NCBI RefSeq assembly: GCF_016863035.1
Contig: NZ_BOOC01000019.1
Location: forward strand, 1 to 56,656
Reading direction: 5' to 3'
DNA length: 56,656 nucleotides
Source of the DNA: Microbispora corallina
GTDB taxonomy: Bacteria; Actinomycetota; Actinomycetes; Streptosporangiales; Streptosporangiaceae
The position numbers and the translations under genes are program-made. This document shows, one piece after another, positions 46,221 through 54,600 of the stretch (positions within the stretch are counted from its first letter, which is position 1; the number at the start of each line of letters is the position of its first letter). Below the pieces are notes generated by a model, which searched no databases, had not been told where the DNA came from, and saw only the letters and a program-made list of their open reading frames with translations.

Positions 46221-47498
46221 TCAGCCGGTCAGCGACTCCAGCCGCCGCGTGAGCTCGGCGCGCTCGACCGCGTTGCCCGACAGCGCGATGGCCCGTTCGT
46301 AGGAGTGCGCGGCGCCCGGAACGTCGCCGGCCCGCCGGAGCAGCTCGGCGTGCGCGGCGTGCAGCGGCTGGTAGCGCTCGAGTGCGGGATCGCCCAGCAG
46401 CGGCCGGAGCCGCTCCAGACCGGCCGCGGCGCCGTACGCGAAGCCAACGGCGACGGCGTGGTTCAGCTCCACGACGGGCGAGGGGCTGAGCCTGCCGAGG
46501 GCGTCGTACAGGCCGGCGATCCGCGCCCACTGCGCGGGATCGTCGCCGGGCGCCTGGATGTGCGCCACCGCGATGGCGGCCTGGAGCTGGTACGGCCCGG
46601 GACGGCCGAGCCGCACGGCGCGTTCGAGCGCCCGCATGCCCTCGGCGAGGCGGCCCTCGTCCCACAGCGACCGGTCCTGGTCGTGCAGCGCCACGTAGCC
46701 GCCGCGCCCGTCGACGCGGGCGGCGCGGCGGGCGTCGTGCAGCGACATCAGGCCGAGCAGGCCCCACGCCTCGGGTTCGCCGGGCATCAGTTCGCAGACG
46801 AGCCGGCCCAGGCGGAGGGCCTCGTCGCACAGCTCTCCGCGGACCAGGCGGTCTCCCCCGCCGGCCGCGTAGCCCTCGTTGAAGATCAGGTACACGACCC
46901 GGAGGACGCCGCGCACGCGGCCCGGGAGCTCCTCGCCGGCCGGCACCCGGTAGGGGATGTGTGCGTCCGCGATCTTGCGCTTCGCGCGGACGACGCGCTT
47001 GCCCATCGTGGGCTCCGCGACCAGGAACGCCCGCGCGATCTCACCCGTGGTCAGGCCGCCGACCACGCGCAGCGTCAGCGCGACCCGGGCCGGCATGTCC
47101 AGCGCCGGATGGCAGCACGTGAAGATCAGCCGCAGCCGGTCGTCGTCGAGCGGGCCGGGGTCGCCGGCGAAGGGATGCTCCTGCCCGTCGAGGCGCAGCA
47201 GTTCCGCGAGGCGCTCGGCGCGGTCGGCGACCGACCGGTCACGGCGCAACCGGTCGATCGCCCGCCGCCGGGCGGTCACGGTGATCCACGCGCCCGGGCT
47301 CTCCGGGACTCCGTCGCGGGGCCAGGTCGCGAGCGCCGCCGCGAACGCGTCCTGCACGGCGTCCTCGGCCAGCTGGACGTCGCCGGCATACCTGATCAGG
47401 GTCGCCAGGACGGCGGCCCGCTCCTCCCGGAACACCCGGGCGGCCGCCGCGGCGGCCGCGTCCGGAGACGGGTGATCCGGGACGGTCCGGCCGGTCAC
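46221..47498 (-). CDS. ECF42-family RNA polymerase sigma factor with C-terminal extension
   Basis: The 425-residue protein has an ECF sigma core: L-A-E-D-A-V-Q-D-A-F-A-A-A-L (region 2, about 45-58), W-I-T-V-T-A-R-R-R-A-I-D-R-L-R and region 4 T-T-G-E-I-A-R-A-F-L-V-A-E-P-T. A long helical extension (about 200-425) contains the family signature Y-L-I-F-N-E-G-Y-A-A and a TPR-like end, which in ECF42 proteins is needed for activity. GTG 47496-47498 is preferred: it overlaps the DGPF gene stop by GTGA and has GAGGGG upstream; GTG 47504 is an alternative. Confidence 0.88.
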   Translation of the reverse strand: MTGRTVPDHPSPDAAAAAAARVFREERAAVLATLIRYAGDVQLAEDAVQDAFAAALATWPRDGVPESPGAWITVTARRRAIDRLRRDRSVADRAERLAELLRLDGQEHPFAGDPGPLDDDRLRLIFTCCHPALDMPARVALTLRVVGGLTTGEIARAFLVAEPTMGKRVVRAKRKIADAHIPYRVPAGEELPGRVRGVLRVVYLIFNEGYAAGGGDRLVRGELCDEALRLGRLVCELMPGEPEAWGLLGLMSLHDARRAARVDGRGGYVALHDQDRSLWDEGRLAEGMRALERAVRLGRPGPYQLQAAIAVAHIQAPGDDPAQWARIAGLYDALGRLSPSPVVELNHAVAVGFAYGAAAGLERLRPLLGDPALERYQPLHAAHAELLRRAGDVPGAAHSYERAIALSGNAVERAELTRRLESLTG

Positions 47499-47878
47499 GC
47501 CCACCCCTCGCCGAGGGCCGTGAGCCGGGCCGGGTCGACGATCGGCCGCACCTCAACCGAGCCGTGGCGCGCCGTCGGCATCCGCGCCGCGTGGCGCAGC
47601 GCCTCGTCGAGGTCGGCGCACCGCAGGACGTAGTAACCCGCGAGGACCTCCTTCGTCGTCGCGAACGGCCCGTCGGTGAGCTCGGCCTCGCCGTCCCGGA
47701 CGCGTACGGTCGTCGCGGCGGCGACCGGGTGCAGCGGGCCGTGGGCGACGAGCAGCCCGGCCCGCCGGAGGCTCTCGGTCAGCTCGGCCCAGAGCGGCAA
47801 CTCCGCCCATCGGTCGTGCTCCGGGCGCTCGTCCTCGCCGGTCTCGGGCGTGTACAGCAACAGCATGTAGTCCGGCAT
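47495..47878 (-). CDS. DGPF-domain (YCII-related) protein
   Basis: The 127-residue protein contains the eponymous T-D-G-P-F-A-T-T-K-E-V-L-A-G-Y-Y (about residues 68-83) and starts with the Y-M-L-L-L-Y strand of the YCII ferredoxin-like fold. DGPF proteins are the regular genomic partners of ECF42 sigma factors and often belong to their regulon. The gene overlaps the sigma gene by 4 bp, so the two are co-translated. Its molecular function is unknown. Confidence 0.9.
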   Translation of the reverse strand: MPDYMLLLYTPETGEDERPEHDRWAELPLWAELTESLRRAGLLVAHGPLHPVAAATTVRVRDGEAELTDGPFATTKEVLAGYYVLRCADLDEALRHAARMPTARHGSVEVRPIVDPARLTALGEGWA

Positions 47879-47928
47879 CGGACCCCTCTCACTGGCGACC
47901 CATCTTCTCCATATTCAATACCAATTAC

Positions 47929-47958
47929 TTGTTTTTCTGTAGGAGATGACACTACCGT
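47929..47958 (+). promoter_or_regulatory. Promoter of the NmrA-MFS operon (leaderless)
   Basis: TTGTTT (47929-47934), an 18-bp spacer and TACCGT (47953-47958) in an AT-rich island. The -10 ends 7 nt before the ATG, so the transcript is probably leaderless. Confidence 0.5.
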
Positions 47959-47965
47959 CTTAGCC

Positions 47966-48910
47966 ATGATTCTTGTCACCGGAGCGACGGGGCTCAGTGG
48001 ATCGATCGTGGTCCAGGAGTTCGCGCGGCAGAACGTTCCCGTCCGCGCGCTGGTGAGGAACCCGGACAAGGCCAGGAAGCTCCACAGGCTGCCGCGTGTG
48101 GAGGTGGTCGAGGGCGACATGCTGCGCCCCGAGACCCTGACGGCCGCCCTGCGCGGCGTGGAGCGCGTGCTCCTGATCTCCTCGGAGAGGGAGCGGATGC
48201 CGGAGACGCAGTGCACGTTCATCGACGCGGCCAAGGCCGCGGGGGTGCCGCACATCGTGAAGTACTCCAGCAGGGAGTCCGGCGTCGGCTTCGACATCGA
48301 CAGCTTCACGAGGACGCGCGAGCACCGGGACATCGAGCGCCACCTCGAGGCGTCCGGCCTGGCCTGGACCCATCTGCGCCCGAGTCAGTTCATGGAGGTC
48401 TACCTGCCGGGCACCCTCACCGGGGTGGACCCGCGGCGGCGGGAGCTGCGCATTCCCATCGGCGACAGCCGGCTGTCGCCCGTCGCCATCGAGGACGTCG
48501 CGAAGGTCGCGGTGGCACTGATGACCTCCGACGGCCACGAGGGCAGGGCGTACGACATGACCGGCCCGGAGGCGCTGACGATGAAGGAGGTCGTCGAGCG
48601 CATCTCCGAGGCGACCGGGACCGCCTTCCGCCACGTGGAGCTGTCCCCGGAGGACAAGCTGCGCGAGAGCGCGGAGGCCGGGATACCCGAACCGACCATC
48701 CGTATCCTGCGCGAGCTGTTCGCCGAACGGAGGCGGCGCCCCGAGTCGCACGTCCTGCTGGACACCCACAGGACCTTCGGGGTACGGCCCACGAGCTTCG
48801 CCGAGTTCGCCCGCCGCCACGCGGAGGCGTTCCTCGCGGACGCCGCCCCGACGAGCGCGCCCGGCGGGCGAGAGGCGCCCTGGGACGCGCACGGGAACCG
48901 GTGGTGGTGA
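47966..48910 (+). CDS. NmrA-like NAD(P)-binding protein (SDR family)
   Basis: A 314-residue atypical short-chain dehydrogenase. I-L-V-T-G-A-T-G-L-S-G (residues 2-12) is the Rossmann loop and A-L-V-R-N-P-D-K the NADP-preferring segment. The catalytic Tyr-x-x-x-Lys of classical SDRs is absent (K-Y-S-S-R-E is found there), as in NmrA/HSCARG regulators and some quinone reductases (QOR2). It may sense redox state or reduce quinones. ATG 47966 heads the operon; its stop overlaps the MFS start by GTGA. Confidence 0.85.
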   Translation: MILVTGATGLSGSIVVQEFARQNVPVRALVRNPDKARKLHRLPRVEVVEGDMLRPETLTAALRGVERVLLISSERERMPETQCTFIDAAKAAGVPHIVKYSSRESGVGFDIDSFTRTREHRDIERHLEASGLAWTHLRPSQFMEVYLPGTLTGVDPRRRELRIPIGDSRLSPVAIEDVAKVAVALMTSDGHEGRAYDMTGPEALTMKEVVERISEATGTAFRHVELSPEDKLRESAEAGIPEPTIRILRELFAERRRRPESHVLLDTHRTFGVRPTSFAEFARRHAEAFLADAAPTSAPGGREAPWDAHGNRWW

Positions 48911-50196
48911 CGGACCCGCCTGCCGGTCGCCGCGTCCGCCCGCGAGAGGTGCGGGAGGACCTCCACCCGGAGGAGGACTCCGCACCGGTCACCTACCGCG
49001 ACGTCCTCGCGGTGCGGGAGTTCCGGACGATCCTCGCCGCCCACGTCCTGTCGGTCGCGGGCGGCGTGTTCGCCGAGATCTCCCTGGCCGTCCTGGTCTT
49101 CCGCCAGACCGGCTCGGCGCTGCTGACCGGTCTCGTCTTCGCGCTCGGCTTCCTGCCGTACGCGGTCGGCGCGGCCCTGCTCTCCGGCCTCGCCGACCGG
49201 TACCCGCCCCGCCGGCTTCTCGTCGCCTGCGACCTGCTCTGCGCCGCGTGCATGGCGCTGATGGCCGTACCGGCGACTCCGGCGGCCGCCCTGTTCGTCC
49301 TCCGGTTCGCCGTGGCGTCGATCGCCCCCCTGTTCACCGGCACCCGGGCCGCGAGCCTCGCGGACATCCTGCGGGGCGACGCGTACGTTCTGGGCCGCTC
49401 GCTGGTGCGGATCGTCGCGCAGTCCTCCCAGATCGCCGGGTACGGCCTGGGCGGCCTGGCGCTGGTGTGGCTGCCGCCCCGCGCCGCGCTGTGCGTGGCC
49501 GTCGGCACCTTCCTCGGGTCCGCGCTCCTGCTGCGCCTCGGGACAGGCGACCGGCCCGCCCGTGCCGCGCGGGCCGCGGCGCCGGGAACCGGCGCGACCC
49601 GGCGGCTGCTGGGCGACCCGCGCATCCGCGCCCTGCTGCTGATGTGGTGGATCCCGCCCATGTTCTTCGTCGTCGCCGAGGGGGCGGCCGCGCCTTTCGC
49701 GGACGCCGCGGGGGCCGGCGCGGCGGGGTTCGGCCTGTTCCTGGCCGCCATGCCCGCGGGAACCGTCGCGGGCGAGGTGCTGGCCGGCACGCTGCTCGGG
49801 CCCGCCGCCCGCGACCGGATCGCGCTCCCGCTCGCCGCCGTGTCGGCGCTGCCGATGGCCGCCTTCGCGCTGCGCCCGGCGCTGCCGGCGGCGGTGGGAC
49901 TCATGCTGCTCACCGGTGCGTGCGCCGCCTACACGCTCGGCATGGACCGGTGGTTCGCGGACGCGGTGCCCGAACGCCTGCGCGGCCGCGCGATGTCCGT
50001 GCTGGGCGGAGGGGTCATGACCCTCCAGGGCCTCGGCATGGCCGCCGGTGGAGCGGCGGCGGACGTGCTCCCGCCGTACGCGGTGATCGCCGCGGGCGGG
50101 GCGATCGGGACGTTGAGCGTCCTCGGCGTACTGCGATCGGTACGCGCGACCGGGACGGGGCGCTCGTACCGCTCACGAGAGGAGGTGACGACATGA
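48907..50196 (+). CDS. MFS exporter
   Basis: A 429-residue major facilitator transporter with about 12 hydrophobic segments. The loop 2-3 motif G-L-A-D-R-Y-P-P-R-R-L is present (about residues 97-107), as is a second-half loop D-A-V-P-E-R-L-R-G-R. The layout resembles drug-efflux MFS proteins; the substrate is unknown. The N-terminal 25 residues are charged and cytosolic. GTG 48907 overlaps the NmrA stop (GTGA); two more GTG codons lie directly upstream. The 3' end overlaps a 10-codon gene by ATGA. Confidence 0.85.
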   Translation: MTDPPAGRRVRPREVREDLHPEEDSAPVTYRDVLAVREFRTILAAHVLSVAGGVFAEISLAVLVFRQTGSALLTGLVFALGFLPYAVGAALLSGLADRYPPRRLLVACDLLCAACMALMAVPATPAAALFVLRFAVASIAPLFTGTRAASLADILRGDAYVLGRSLVRIVAQSSQIAGYGLGGLALVWLPPRAALCVAVGTFLGSALLLRLGTGDRPARAARAAAPGTGATRRLLGDPRIRALLLMWWIPPMFFVVAEGAAAPFADAAGAGAAGFGLFLAAMPAGTVAGEVLAGTLLGPAARDRIALPLAAVSALPMAAFALRPALPAAVGLMLLTGACAAYTLGMDRWFADAVPERLRGRAMSVLGGGVMTLQGLGMAAGGAAADVLPPYAVIAAGGAIGTLSVLGVLRSVRATGTGRSYRSREEVTT

Positions 50197-50225
50197 CCGC
50201 CACGCGTAACTGGCTGCCCAACTGA
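50193..50225 (+). CDS. 10-codon gene coupled to the MFS exporter
   Basis: ATG 50193 overlaps the MFS stop codon (ATGA) and is preceded by GAGAGGAGGT (50177-50186) with 6 nt spacing, one of the best ribosome-binding sites in the window. The product would be MTATRNWLPN. A terminator hairpin starts 22 nt downstream, so it is the last gene of the operon. Peptide genes this short are known for biarylitides and microcin C (whose peptide also ends in Asn). No modifying enzyme of either type is adjacent. Coupled regulatory mini-genes are the alternative. Confidence 0.45.
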   Translation: MTATRNWLPN

Positions 50226-50247
50226 CGCCTCACCCCCTTCCCCCGGC

Positions 50248-50282
50248 GGATGAGGCGGCGGCGGACCGTCGCCGCCTCATCC
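50248..50282 (+). terminator. Terminator hairpin of the NmrA-MFS operon
   Basis: A 13-bp perfect stem (50248-50260 with 50270-50282) with a 9-nt loop, between the 10-codon gene and the HxlR gene. Confidence 0.7.
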
Positions 50283-50298
50283 GTCACCGGGCTACAGG

Positions 50299-50330
50299 GA
50301 AGCAAGCATCTGCTTCGGGATGAGTAGGAT
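50299..50330 (+). promoter_or_regulatory. HxlR promoter with palindromic operator
   Basis: GAAGCA (50299-50304), a 6-bp spacer and TGCTTC (50311-50316) form a perfect inverted repeat that covers the -35 position. The -10-like TAGGAT (50325-50330) ends 6 nt before GTG 50337. Probable autoregulation of a leaderless transcript. Confidence 0.5.
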
Positions 50331-50336
50331 GAGGAC

Positions 50337-50978
50337 GTGACAACGGCACGCACGTACGGCGACTCCTGCGCCGTCGCGCGCGCCCTCGACCTGGTCGGCG
50401 AGCGCTGGGCGCTGATGATCGTCCGGGATCTGCTCTTCGGCCCGAAGCGCTACAGCGACCTGCAGGCCGGCCTGGCCAACGCCAGTCCCACCGTGCTCTC
50501 GCAGCGGCTGCGCGACCTGGAGGAGGGCGGGGTGATCCGGCGGCGCAAGCTGGGGCCGCCGGCCCGCGCCTGGGTCTACGAGCTCACCGAGTGGGGCCGT
50601 GACCTGGAGCCGCTCCTCGTGCACCTGGGCCGGTGGGGCCGCCGGTCGCCGGAGAAGGAGCCGGCGAAGCCCCTGGGGACCGACTCGCTGATGCTGGCCC
50701 TGAAGAGCCATCTCGAACCCGCCCGCCTGGGCGACCTCGACGCCACGTTCCTGGTGGACGTCGACGGCGACGTCTTCACCCTCCGCACGTCCGGCGGCGA
50801 GCTCGCGATCCGCAGGGGCGAGCCGGAGCGGTGGGACGCCGCCCTGCGGGCCGGTCCCGCCGTCCTCATGGGCCTGGTGATCGACGGGACGCCGCCCGGA
50901 GAGTTCGGGGAGCGGCTGGAGATCAGCGGCGACCGCCGCGCCCTCCAGCGGCTGCTGGACGCCCTCTCTGCCGACTGA
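50337..50978 (+). CDS. HxlR-family regulator with C-terminal SCP2-like domain
   Basis: The 213-residue protein has an N-terminal HxlR winged helix: C-A-V-A-R-A-L-D-L-V-G-E-R-W (residues 11-24), Y-S-D-L-Q-A-G-L-A-N-A-S-P-T-V-L-S-Q-R-L as the HTH, and V-Y-E-L-T-E-W-G in the wing. The extra C-terminal part (about 115-213; F-L-V-D-V-D-G-D-V-F-T-L) resembles a sterol-carrier/SCP2-like ligand pocket. It may thus bind a lipophilic ligand. Candidate targets are itself and the upstream NmrA-MFS operon. Confidence 0.85.
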   Translation: MTTARTYGDSCAVARALDLVGERWALMIVRDLLFGPKRYSDLQAGLANASPTVLSQRLRDLEEGGVIRRRKLGPPARAWVYELTEWGRDLEPLLVHLGRWGRRSPEKEPAKPLGTDSLMLALKSHLEPARLGDLDATFLVDVDGDVFTLRTSGGELAIRRGEPERWDAALRAGPAVLMGLVIDGTPPGEFGERLEISGDRRALQRLLDALSAD

Positions 50979-51085
50979 CCACCTGCAAGGGAGACTCCTG
51001 CGGACGCGTGGGCGAACGGCATCCACGCTCCTCGCGGGACCTTCCGGCCGTACCGACCCCGTAGTCCACATCTGGGAGAGCGCGA

Positions 51086-51592
51086 GTGAGCCCGACACCG
51101 GCATCGAGTGAGGTTTCGTCCCTCCTCGGCTACCTGAACTGGAAGCGGCGGCACGTCCTCGACATCCTGGACGGCCTGGACGAGGCCGACCTGCGGCGCC
51201 CGGTCCTTCCGTCGGCCTGGACCCCGGCCGGCCTCGTCCGCCACCTCGCCCTCGACGTCGAGCGCTTCTGGTTCGGCGCGGTCTTCGGCGGCGACCCCGG
51301 CGCGGTGGCCTCGTTCGCCACCCCCTCGGACGCGTGGCGGGTGCCCGACGACCGGCCCGCCTCCGAGGTGTTCGGCCTCTACCGCGAGGAGACGGCGCGG
51401 GCCGACGAGGTCATCGCCTCCAGCAGCCCGGACCAGGCGCCGCGCTGGTGGCCGGACTACCGCGACGACCGGCCGCCGGGCGACCTGCGCCAGGCGATCC
51501 TGCACGTCCTCGTCGAGACGGCGACCCACGCCGGCCACCTCGACGCGGTCCGCGAGCTGATCGACGGCAGGCAGTTCCTCGTGCTCGACTGA
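51086..51592 (+). CDS. DinB/DUF664-family protein
   Basis: A 168-residue four-helix protein of the DinB superfamily. L-L-G-Y-L-N-W-K-R-R-H-V-L (about 13-25), L-V-R-H-L-A-L-D-V-E-R-F-W-F (about 50-63), and E-T-A-T-H-A-G-H-L-D (about 145-154) give the three conserved histidines for a metal site. Family members include metal-dependent thiol S-transferases (bacillithiol/mycothiol-dependent) and proteins of unknown function; DUF664 is the actinobacterial branch. GTG 51086 follows GGGAGAGCGC. Confidence 0.85.
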   Translation: MSPTPASSEVSSLLGYLNWKRRHVLDILDGLDEADLRRPVLPSAWTPAGLVRHLALDVERFWFGAVFGGDPGAVASFATPSDAWRVPDDRPASEVFGLYREETARADEVIASSSPDQAPRWWPDYRDDRPPGDLRQAILHVLVETATHAGHLDAVRELIDGRQFLVLD

Positions 51593-51606
51593 GGCTCCCG
51601 GCGCTT

Positions 51607-51636
51607 GACGGGCGCGGCGTCGCGCGGTCGCCCGTC
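51607..51636. terminator. Bidirectional terminator-like hairpin
   Basis: GACGGGCG (51607-51614) pairs with CGCCCGTC (51629-51636), 14-nt loop, between the convergent DinB and BTAD-STAND-WD40 genes. Confidence 0.5.
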
Positions 51637-51649
51637 CGCCCCCCGGGGC

Positions 51650-54600
51650 TCAGCGGGGGCACGTCGGGCGGTAGCCGACCGTGGGCAGGTAGGTCGCCCA
51701 CTCGGCCCGGGTGAGGTCGCGGCCGATCTCCTGGCAGAGCCTCCCCACGAGCGGGCCGGGCAGCAGCGACCAGCGGATGATCCTGCCGTCGTCGCCTCCG
51801 GAGATCAGGTCTCCGTCGGCCGTGAAGGCCAGGCCTCTGATCGGGGCCGTGTGCCCGGTGAGCGTGACGCTCTGCCTCCCGGACGCGACGTCCCAGACGA
51901 CGATCGTGTGGTCGTCGCCGGCGGACGCGAGCGACCGGCCGTCCCTGCTGAAGGCGAGGACCTGGATCGGGGCGGTGTGCCCGGTCAGCGTGGCGCGCAG
52001 GGTGCCCGTCCAGGTGTCCCAGAGCTTGACCGTGCGGTCGGCGCCGGCCGTCGCGATCAGGCGGCCGTCCGGGCTGAAGGCGACGTCGAGCACCGAGCCC
52101 TGCCGGGTTCTCAGCGCGCGGACCTCCCGGTCCCTGGCCAGGTCCCAGACCTGCAGGTCGCCGGCGGGGCCGGTGGTCGCGAGCAGCGGGTCGCGCGCGC
52201 TGAACGCCAGCGCCGAGACCAGGTACCCGGGACCCGCGAACGGCGCGTCCACCGGCTTCCCGGGATCCCGCACGTCCCACCGGAACCGGCCGAGCGCGGT
52301 CGCGACGAGGAAACGCCCGCTCGGGTCGAAGCCGACGTCGGTGGTCGCGCCCAGCCCCTGGTAGGAGACCGTGCTGAGCCGCCGCGGCGCGGCGAGGTCC
52401 CAGACGCTGAGGGTGTGGCTGCGGGTGACGGTCGCGAGCAGCCGGCCGTCCGGGCTGAAGGACAGGGCCCTGACCTGGTCGGGATGGTCTCCCAGCGTGG
52501 CGATCGGGTTTCCGCGCGCGTCCCACAGCCGGGCGGTGCGGTCGCTGCTCGCCGACGCGACGACGCGGCCGTCCGGGCTGATCTCGATGTCGTTCACTGC
52601 CGCGCTGTGCCCGCTGAACGGCGGGACGGCCTGGCGGCGGAGCACGATGGTCCGGCCCAGCCCGGCAGAGGCGAGCATGGTGCCGTCGGGGCTGAAGGCG
52701 AGGGACAGCGTCTCGGTGCGGCTCCTGTCCTGGTACGTCTCGATGGGCTGCCGTCGTGCGACGTCGTAGACCGTGATGAGGCCGTCCTCGTCAGCGACGG
52801 CGATCCGGCCATGGGCGGGGGCGGACATGTCCCACGTGTAGGGCGTCCGTTTGGGCAGCCCGGGCAGCCGGGTCACCCCGTCGCGGCGGATCCGCCAGAA
52901 CCCCACGCCGTGATACGCCGACCCGGTGGCGAGGGTGCCGTCGGCGGCGTCGAAGCCCAGCCGGTGGACGTTCGTGGCGGGGAGCGCGGCGACCCGGGAG
53001 CCGGTGGCGACGTCCCAGACGAGGGGTCGTTCCGCGCCGCCCGTGGTCGAGACCAGGAACCCCTGGTCGGGGCTGAAGGCGAGCGCCACGACCTCCTCGT
53101 GGTGTCCTTTCAGCACGCGTCTGCCGCCGGTGCGCAGGTCCCACAGCTCGACGCCACCCCCGGCGACCCCCACGACGACCTTCGTCCCGTCGGGGCTCAG
53201 CGCCAACGCGTCGGTGAGCCGCTCCCGTTCACGTTGGAACACCGGCCGGCCGGAGGCCACGTCCCACACCACGACCGCGCCCCTGCTCGACCCGAGCGTG
53301 GCGTCCCTGATGACGGAGGAGACCAGCCGGCCGTCGCGGCTGAAGGCCACCGCCCTGGCGTTGATCTCCCCCGACCCCGCCGGTTTGGGGGGGCCGGAGA
53401 AGGTGGCGACGCGGGTGAGGGTGCGCAGGTCCCACAGGCCGACCGTGCCGTCGGTGCCGGCCGATGCCAGCCGCGTCCCGTCCGGGCTGAAGGCCAGGCC
53501 GAAGACCGCCGGCCCCTCGGCGTTCAGCTCGACCCGGCGGCGCGCGGCGGCCGCCACGCTGAGCAGGGCGCCCCGCGTCTCCGGCTCGGGGTTGAGCCGG
53601 AACGCGGCGATCGCGAGCAGGCCGGCCAGGTCGGGATCGGTCTCCAGCAGCGAGCGGGCCTTCAGGGACAGCTGCCGGGACAGCGCGACGAGTTGCTGGT
53701 GGGCGGCCTCCTGACCCTGCCGTAGGGCAACGCCTCCGCCGAGCAGGGCGAGCAGGAAGAGCACGGCCATCCCGGCCAGGAGGCGCTGCAGGAGCCGGGT
53801 GCGGCGTCTCGTCGCGGTGCGCTCGCTCTCCTCCAGGGCCCGGCTGGCCCGGAGGAAGGCGCTCTCGACCTCGTTCAGCTCCTGCGGATGGTCCTCCGCC
53901 CACGTCCGGGCGACGAGGAGCTGGGCGCCCCGGTACAGCGCGCCGGAGTCGCGCTCCAGCTCCCGCCAGGTGTGCGCGGCGTCGGTGAGCCGACGGTGGA
54001 CGACGAGGTTCTCGCGGTCGTCGGTGAGCCAGCCGTGCAGCCGGGGCCAGGCGCGGATCAGCGCCTCGTGCGCCACGTCGACCGTCTCCTCCGCGAGGAC
54101 GACCAGCCGCGCCGCCGCGAGCCGGTCCAGGACCGTGGAGGTGACGCCCGGGTCGGCCAGGCCGACGAGCTCCGCCCGGGAGATGGGACGCCTGGTGTCC
54201 TCCGTCCCGTCCCCGAGCGCGGTCAGGCGCAGGAAGATCCGGCGCGCGGCCTGCTGCTCCGCCGGGCCGAGCTCGCCGAAGACCCGTTCCGCGCTCTGCG
54301 CGATCGCCCCGCGCACGCCGCCCGCCGCCTGGTAGGCCGCGAGCGTGAGACTCCGGCCGGAACGGCCGCGCCAGGTCTCCAGCAGGGCGTGGGAGACCAG
54401 CGGCAGGCTCCCCGGCTCCTCGGCGGCGTCGGCCAGCACGGTGGCCAGCAGGTCGGGTTCCACGGTGAGCCCCGCCTGCTCGGCGGGCCGTACGACGATC
54501 TCCCGCAGGTCCGACGACGACACGGGCCCGACCAGCAGCTGGGCCTCGCCCCGCAGGGCGTCCACCAGGTCCGGGTGCTGGCTCAGGTGGGCGAGGAAGT

